Source: JAXHUH01 sp034211175 (GTDB taxonomy: Bacteria > Actinomycetota > Acidimicrobiia > Acidimicrobiales > CAIXPF01). Taken from it: a stretch of 8,872 nt of DNA. A program made the position numbers and the translations under genes. Below the pieces are notes generated by a model, which had not been told where the DNA came from, did not search any database, and saw nothing but the letters and a program-made list of their open reading frames with translations. The DNA lies in NCBI GenBank assembly GCA_034211175.1, contig JAXHUH010000314.1, positions 1 through 8,872 of the forward strand, written 5' to 3'. How positions within the stretch are numbered: position 1 is the first letter of the stretch; each line of letters opens with the position of its first letter. Shown one piece after another: positions 6,853 to 8,872 of this stretch.

Positions 6853-7976
6853 CGCGCGCTCACCGCGACGTCGATGGTCTGCTCGACGGAGAGGAACAGC
6901 TCGACGCCGCCGTCGTGGCGGTCGGCGATGAGCTGGGCCAGCTCCCACGCCGGTCGGGTCTCGCCGATGCGGGCGACCCGCAGCTCCACGTTGCCGAGCC
7001 CGCCGGACACGTCGGCCTCGAGGTCGATCACCCGCACCTCCGGGTCCCAGTCCCGGATCGCCGCGGTGACCGCCCGCCGGAACGTGTCGTCCTCGATCAC
7101 CCCGAGCGTGTGGATGGTCAGCGGCACGGCGACTGCGGCGACGAACACGACGGTGAGCGCCAGGCGGACGCCGGTGCCCCGGCCCCGGACGCCGTCGGGG
7201 GACACCCCGGACAGCAGCAGCATCAGCGCCCCGGCGAACACGATCGCGGCGAGGTTGGTCAGGTACAGGAGGAGGGCGCCGCCCGCCTCGTCGCGGGCGC
7301 CGACCTGGAAGCAGATGCCGACGGTCGCCAGTGGCGGGACGAGGGCGACCGCGATGCCGACGCCGGGCAGGGCGCTGAGCGCGTCGCGGCGGGGTGCGAC
7401 GTAGCCGCCGGCGGCACCCGCGGTCACCGCGATGGCCAGGTCGAGCAGGCCGGGCTGGGTGCGGGCCAGCACCTCGCCCGGCAGGTCGCCGGCCGACACG
7501 ATGGCGCTGCTCGCGATGGCCGACACCACCCAGCCGACGACGATGGCGAGGGCCGTCCCGCCGGCGAGCACGAGCGACGCCCGGATGAGGCGGGCGTTGT
7601 CGGAGACGCACAGGGCCGCCGCGGTCGCGAGGATCGGGGTCATCAGCGGCGCGACGAGCATGGCGCCGATGACCACGGCGGACGAGTCGGCGAGGAGCCC
7701 GAACCCGGCGATGGACGCCGACAGGGCGATCAGGGAGGCGAAGCGGGTGAGGTAGGGACGCAGCTGCGGCCCCTCGGGCGACAGGTCCGCCATCATGGCG
7801 TCGCGGTCGTCGCTCGACATCTCCGGCACGTTGACCCGCAGGAGCTGGCCCAGCGAGCCGAGCGAGGTCAGGCCCGGTCGTGCGCTGCGCAGCCGTGGTG
7901 ACGGGTCGCCGGCGGGGTCGGTGCCCGGTTCGGAGGAGGACTCGAGGGGCTGCCGTCGTGCTCCGCGCCGCGCCAC
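6849..7976 (-). CDS. DUF389 family multi-pass membrane protein
   Basis: A 375-residue protein of the DUF389 family (PF04087; hydrophobic domain TIGR00341/TIGR00271), whose activity is not established. A hydrophilic N-terminus of about 75 residues precedes hydrophobic segments at about 78-96, 98-121, 131-158, 177-193, 203-223, 235-257 and 271-291. Family landmarks are SSAVVIGAMLVAPLMTPIL (98-116) and SALPGVGIAVALVPPLATVG (201-220). A soluble C-terminal domain (about 292-375) contains alternating strands and helices such as VRVIDLEADVSGG. The GTG at 7976 is chosen because a -10 box sits six bases upstream, fitting a leaderless message. A later start near residue 50 (GTG) or 53 (ATG) would still keep the conserved core. 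It is the first gene of a two-gene operon with the binding lipoprotein. Pairing suggests a shared envelope function, but that is inference. Confidence 0.93.
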   Translation of the reverse strand: MARRGARRQPLESSSEPGTDPAGDPSPRLRSARPGLTSLGSLGQLLRVNVPEMSSDDRDAMMADLSPEGPQLRPYLTRFASLIALSASIAGFGLLADSSAVVIGAMLVAPLMTPILATAAALCVSDNARLIRASLVLAGGTALAIVVGWVVSAIASSAIVSAGDLPGEVLARTQPGLLDLAIAVTAGAAGGYVAPRRDALSALPGVGIAVALVPPLATVGICFQVGARDEAGGALLLYLTNLAAIVFAGALMLLLSGVSPDGVRGRGTGVRLALTVVFVAAVAVPLTIHTLGVIEDDTFRRAVTAAIRDWDPEVRVIDLEADVSGGLGNVELRVARIGETRPAWELAQLIADRHDGGVELFLSVEQTIDVAVSAR

Positions 7977-7982
7977 GGCGGA

Positions 7983-8011
7983 ACGCTAGCCCGGCGGTGA
8001 CGGGACGTCAC
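7983..8011 (-). promoter_or_regulatory. Putative leaderless promoter of the DUF389 operon with overlapping dyad
   Basis: On the minus strand, GTGACG (8011-8006; four matches to TTGACA) is followed by 17 bases and then TAGCGT (7988-7983), a TAnnnT -10. Six bases separate the -10 from the GTG start at 7976, so the transcript should begin at or next to the start codon. On the plus strand, GTGACG (7997-8002) and CGTCAC (8006-8011) form a perfect 6-bp inverted repeat with a 3-base centre. It covers the -35 and part of the spacer, a good operator position. Confidence 0.6.
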
Positions 8012-8096
8012 AGCACAACCCGGCGGTCACTGGCACCCGGCCAACGACGAACGCAGGGGGTCATCGAAGGAATGCGTTCCGTGAGACCGTCCACGT

Positions 8097-8125
8097 CGGT
8101 GGTCCAGCCGGACCACCGCTAGGGT
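8097..8125 (+). promoter_or_regulatory. Perfect 9-bp dyad next to a TAGGGT -10 candidate
   Basis: CGGTGGTCC (8097-8105) pairs exactly with GGACCACCG (8110-8118) around AGCC. One base later comes TAGGGT (8120-8125), a TAnnnT -10. The dyad covers the place where a -35 would lie, and no good -35 hexamer is seen. It may be a repressor or activator site controlling the Clp N gene, whose mRNA would then have a leader of roughly 108 bases. Alternatively it is an RNA hairpin. Confidence 0.5.
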
Positions 8126-8227
8126 CGATGCGTCGGCTCGCGGTGGGGGCCGGAGCGAACGTCTGAATCGGTGGTGACGGCCCGGGGCCTGCGGTCCGCG
8201 GATCGCTCCGCCAGACTGGCGAGGACG

Positions 8228-8234
8228 AAGGGAG
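8228..8234 (+). promoter_or_regulatory. Shine-Dalgarno site that sets the Clp N protein start
   Basis: AAGGGAG at 8228-8234 lies five bases before the GTG at 8240. The longer in-frame alternative GTG at 8171 has no such site, and its extra 23 residues show no conserved character. Confidence 0.7.
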
Positions 8235-8239
8235 CCAGC

Positions 8240-8758
8240 GTGGAACCGTCAGGGCCGAGAGGTGTCGAACGACCCGCGGAGCCCCGCGCCCCACAGCCGT
8301 TGGTGGGGAGCCGGCGGTACTACAGCCGGGCCACGCCCCTCGCCCGACAGGCGCTCGTGCTCGCCATGGAGTGCGCCCACGCCCAGGGCTCGGTCGACGT
8401 CACCCTCGGCCACCTGCTCGTCGCGCTGCACGGCCTCAGCGGCGGCGCGGCCCGGACCGCGCTGGAGCAGGTCGACGCCCGGTTCGACCAGGACCTTCCG
8501 GCCCCGCCGGTGGAGCGGACCGACGAGGAGCTGATGGACCAGCCGCCGTATGCCGTGCGCTACGGCAACGAGCTGCTGGAGCTGCTCGATCGGGTCGCGG
8601 CCGAGGCGTCGGGCCCGATCGGGACGGCCGAGCTCCTCGGCGGCCTGCTCGACCAGGACGCGCTCTACGACGGCGGCCTGGCCGAGCACTTCGGGATCGA
8701 CGCCCGCCGGGTCCAGGCCATGATCCCGACCCTCGTCGACGACGACCTCCCCGACTGA
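8240..8758 (+). CDS. Stand-alone Clp N-domain protein
   Basis: A 172-residue protein carrying the two helical repeats of the Clp N-terminal domain (PF02861) and no ATPase module. Repeat one runs about 32-80 (TPLARQALVLAMECAHAQG...LGHLLVALHGL) and repeat two about 108-163 (YGNELLELLDRVAAEASGPIGTAELLGGLLDQ...). In ClpA/ClpC this domain receives substrates and adaptors. Free-standing versions could bind clients or ClpC partners, but their role is not settled. The first 30 residues are Pro/Arg-rich and probably disordered, and no membrane segment or signal is seen. The start is fixed by a Shine-Dalgarno at 8228-8234. The gene diverges from the DUF389 operon. Its stop codon is immediately followed by the end of an insertion element, so the C-terminus might be shortened, although the domain itself looks complete. 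Confidence 0.85.
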   Translation: MEPSGPRGVERPAEPRAPQPLVGSRRYYSRATPLARQALVLAMECAHAQGSVDVTLGHLLVALHGLSGGAARTALEQVDARFDQDLPAPPVERTDEELMDQPPYAVRYGNELLELLDRVAAEASGPIGTAELLGGLLDQDALYDGGLAEHFGIDARRVQAMIPTLVDDDLPD

Positions 8759-8872
8759 GTTCCTTGAGTCAACCCCCTATGCGGCGTGTTGTTCGTTGAG
8801 GCGTTGTTCGGCGTGGTGGCGGGTGGTGTCGTAGGCCTGGTTGGTGTGCCAGCAGGCCCAGATGACTCGCAT
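8759..8872 (-). mobile_element. 3' end of a probable IS110-family insertion element
   Basis: The minus strand carries a transposase C-terminus followed by a short non-coding tail reading GGGGGTTGACTCAAGGA towards the Clp N gene. A short tail after the transposase fits IS110-group elements, whose bridge-RNA region lies at the opposite (5') end and would be outside this window. On the plus strand TGAGT occurs at 8756-8760 and 8765-8769. The first copy includes the Clp N stop codon, so the exact boundary cannot be fixed. I see no terminal inverted repeat, but the other end is not available for comparison. Confidence 0.55.
8777..8872 (-). CDS. C-terminal end of a probable IS110-family transposase (partial, start outside window)
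   Basis: Read from the window edge, the minus strand gives 31 codons ending in TAG (8779-8777). The peptide begins RVIWACWHTNQAYDTT and continues into a His/Arg/Gln-rich tail ending in HAA. The RVIWACW...YD pattern is what I recall from the extreme C-terminus of IS110/IS116/IS902-type (Transposase_20, DEDD) enzymes. The ATG at 8872 is internal, and the gene continues beyond the window. Only the tail is visible, so the catalytic DEDD and Ser domains cannot be checked. Confidence 0.6.
   Translation of the reverse strand: MRVIWACWHTNQAYDTTRHHAEQRLNEQHAA

Larger units (their letters stand above)
7977..8239. other. Divergent intergenic region with dyads and two promoter candidates
   Basis: These 263 bases separate the minus-strand DUF389 operon from the plus-strand Clp N gene. 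Besides the promoter candidates listed separately, I see a direct repeat CCCGGCGGT (near 7990 and 8020). GAACGCA (8049-8055) is inverted at TGCGTTC (8073-8079), and the latter overlaps GGAATGCGTTCC. No convincing gene is present; short open frames here lack codon bias and ribosome sites. Confidence 0.6.

Noticed and set aside
4840..7404. 854-residue plus-strand open frame across the hydrolase and the minus-strand operon
   Set aside because: It has the Arg/Gly/Asp-rich composition of GC-driven shadow frames, overlaps three well-supported genes and shows no recognisable domain.
6853..7611. Upstream extension of the lipoprotein frame giving a 675-residue minus-strand reading frame
   Set aside because: The extension lies wholly inside the DUF389 gene in another frame and is an Arg/Pro/Gly-rich shadow. 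The signal peptide and lipobox place the start at 6852.
8128..8166. 12-codon open frame just after TAGGGT, a possible leader peptide
   Set aside because: The ATG is only two bases past the -10, so it would not be in the transcript predicted from that box, and no ribosome site is seen.
8171..8239. N-terminal extension of the Clp N protein from GTG 8171
   Set aside because: No Shine-Dalgarno is present and the extra residues are not conserved-looking; GTG 8240 has AAGGGAG five bases upstream.
8061..8294. 77-residue minus-strand open frame overlapping the Clp N start
   Set aside because: It overlaps regulatory dyads and the start of a supported gene, has shadow composition, and shows no motif.

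Overview
The window reads as chromosomal DNA of a very GC-rich actinobacterium. The evidence is the strong G/C preference at third codon positions, GTG starts, TAnnnT-type -10 boxes placed six or seven bases before a start codon (leaderless mRNAs), and a UPF0182 membrane protein, a family common in Actinobacteria. The mix of families fits Acidimicrobiia-like organisms, but that is an impression and not a proven placement.

Layout. (1) 1-1617, plus strand: the 3' part of a large acidic protein. It has a D/E-rich low-complexity stretch, a helical segment and a Cys/His C-terminus resembling the tail of phage Mu gpF-like (minor head) domains. (2) 1628-4681, plus: a complete UPF0182 protein with seven membrane segments and a large, probably extracytoplasmic, domain. 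It probably has its own leaderless promoter built into the stop codon of gene 1. (3) 4739-5554, plus: an alpha/beta hydrolase whose nucleophile position holds Cys instead of Ser. A strong hairpin lies between genes 2 and 3. (4) 5584-7976, minus: a complete two-gene operon, convergent with the hydrolase. A DUF389 membrane protein is read first and overlaps by four bases (GTGA) with an AglE-like sugar-binding lipoprotein. No permease or ATPase gene accompanies it. (5) 7977-8239: a divergent intergenic region with two promoter candidates, each overlapped by a dyad. (6) 8240-8758, plus: a small stand-alone Clp N-domain protein. (7) 8759-8872: the 3' end of what looks like an IS110-family element on the minus strand, abutting the stop codon of the Clp N gene.

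How the genes may work together. The most noteworthy unit is the DUF389/solute-binding-lipoprotein pair. Both operon ends lie inside the window, so the binding protein is an orphan with respect to ABC permeases and is translationally coupled to an unrelated membrane protein. The other genes are mostly recognisable families of unknown or general function. No CRISPR array, tRNA, rRNA or complete defence system is visible.
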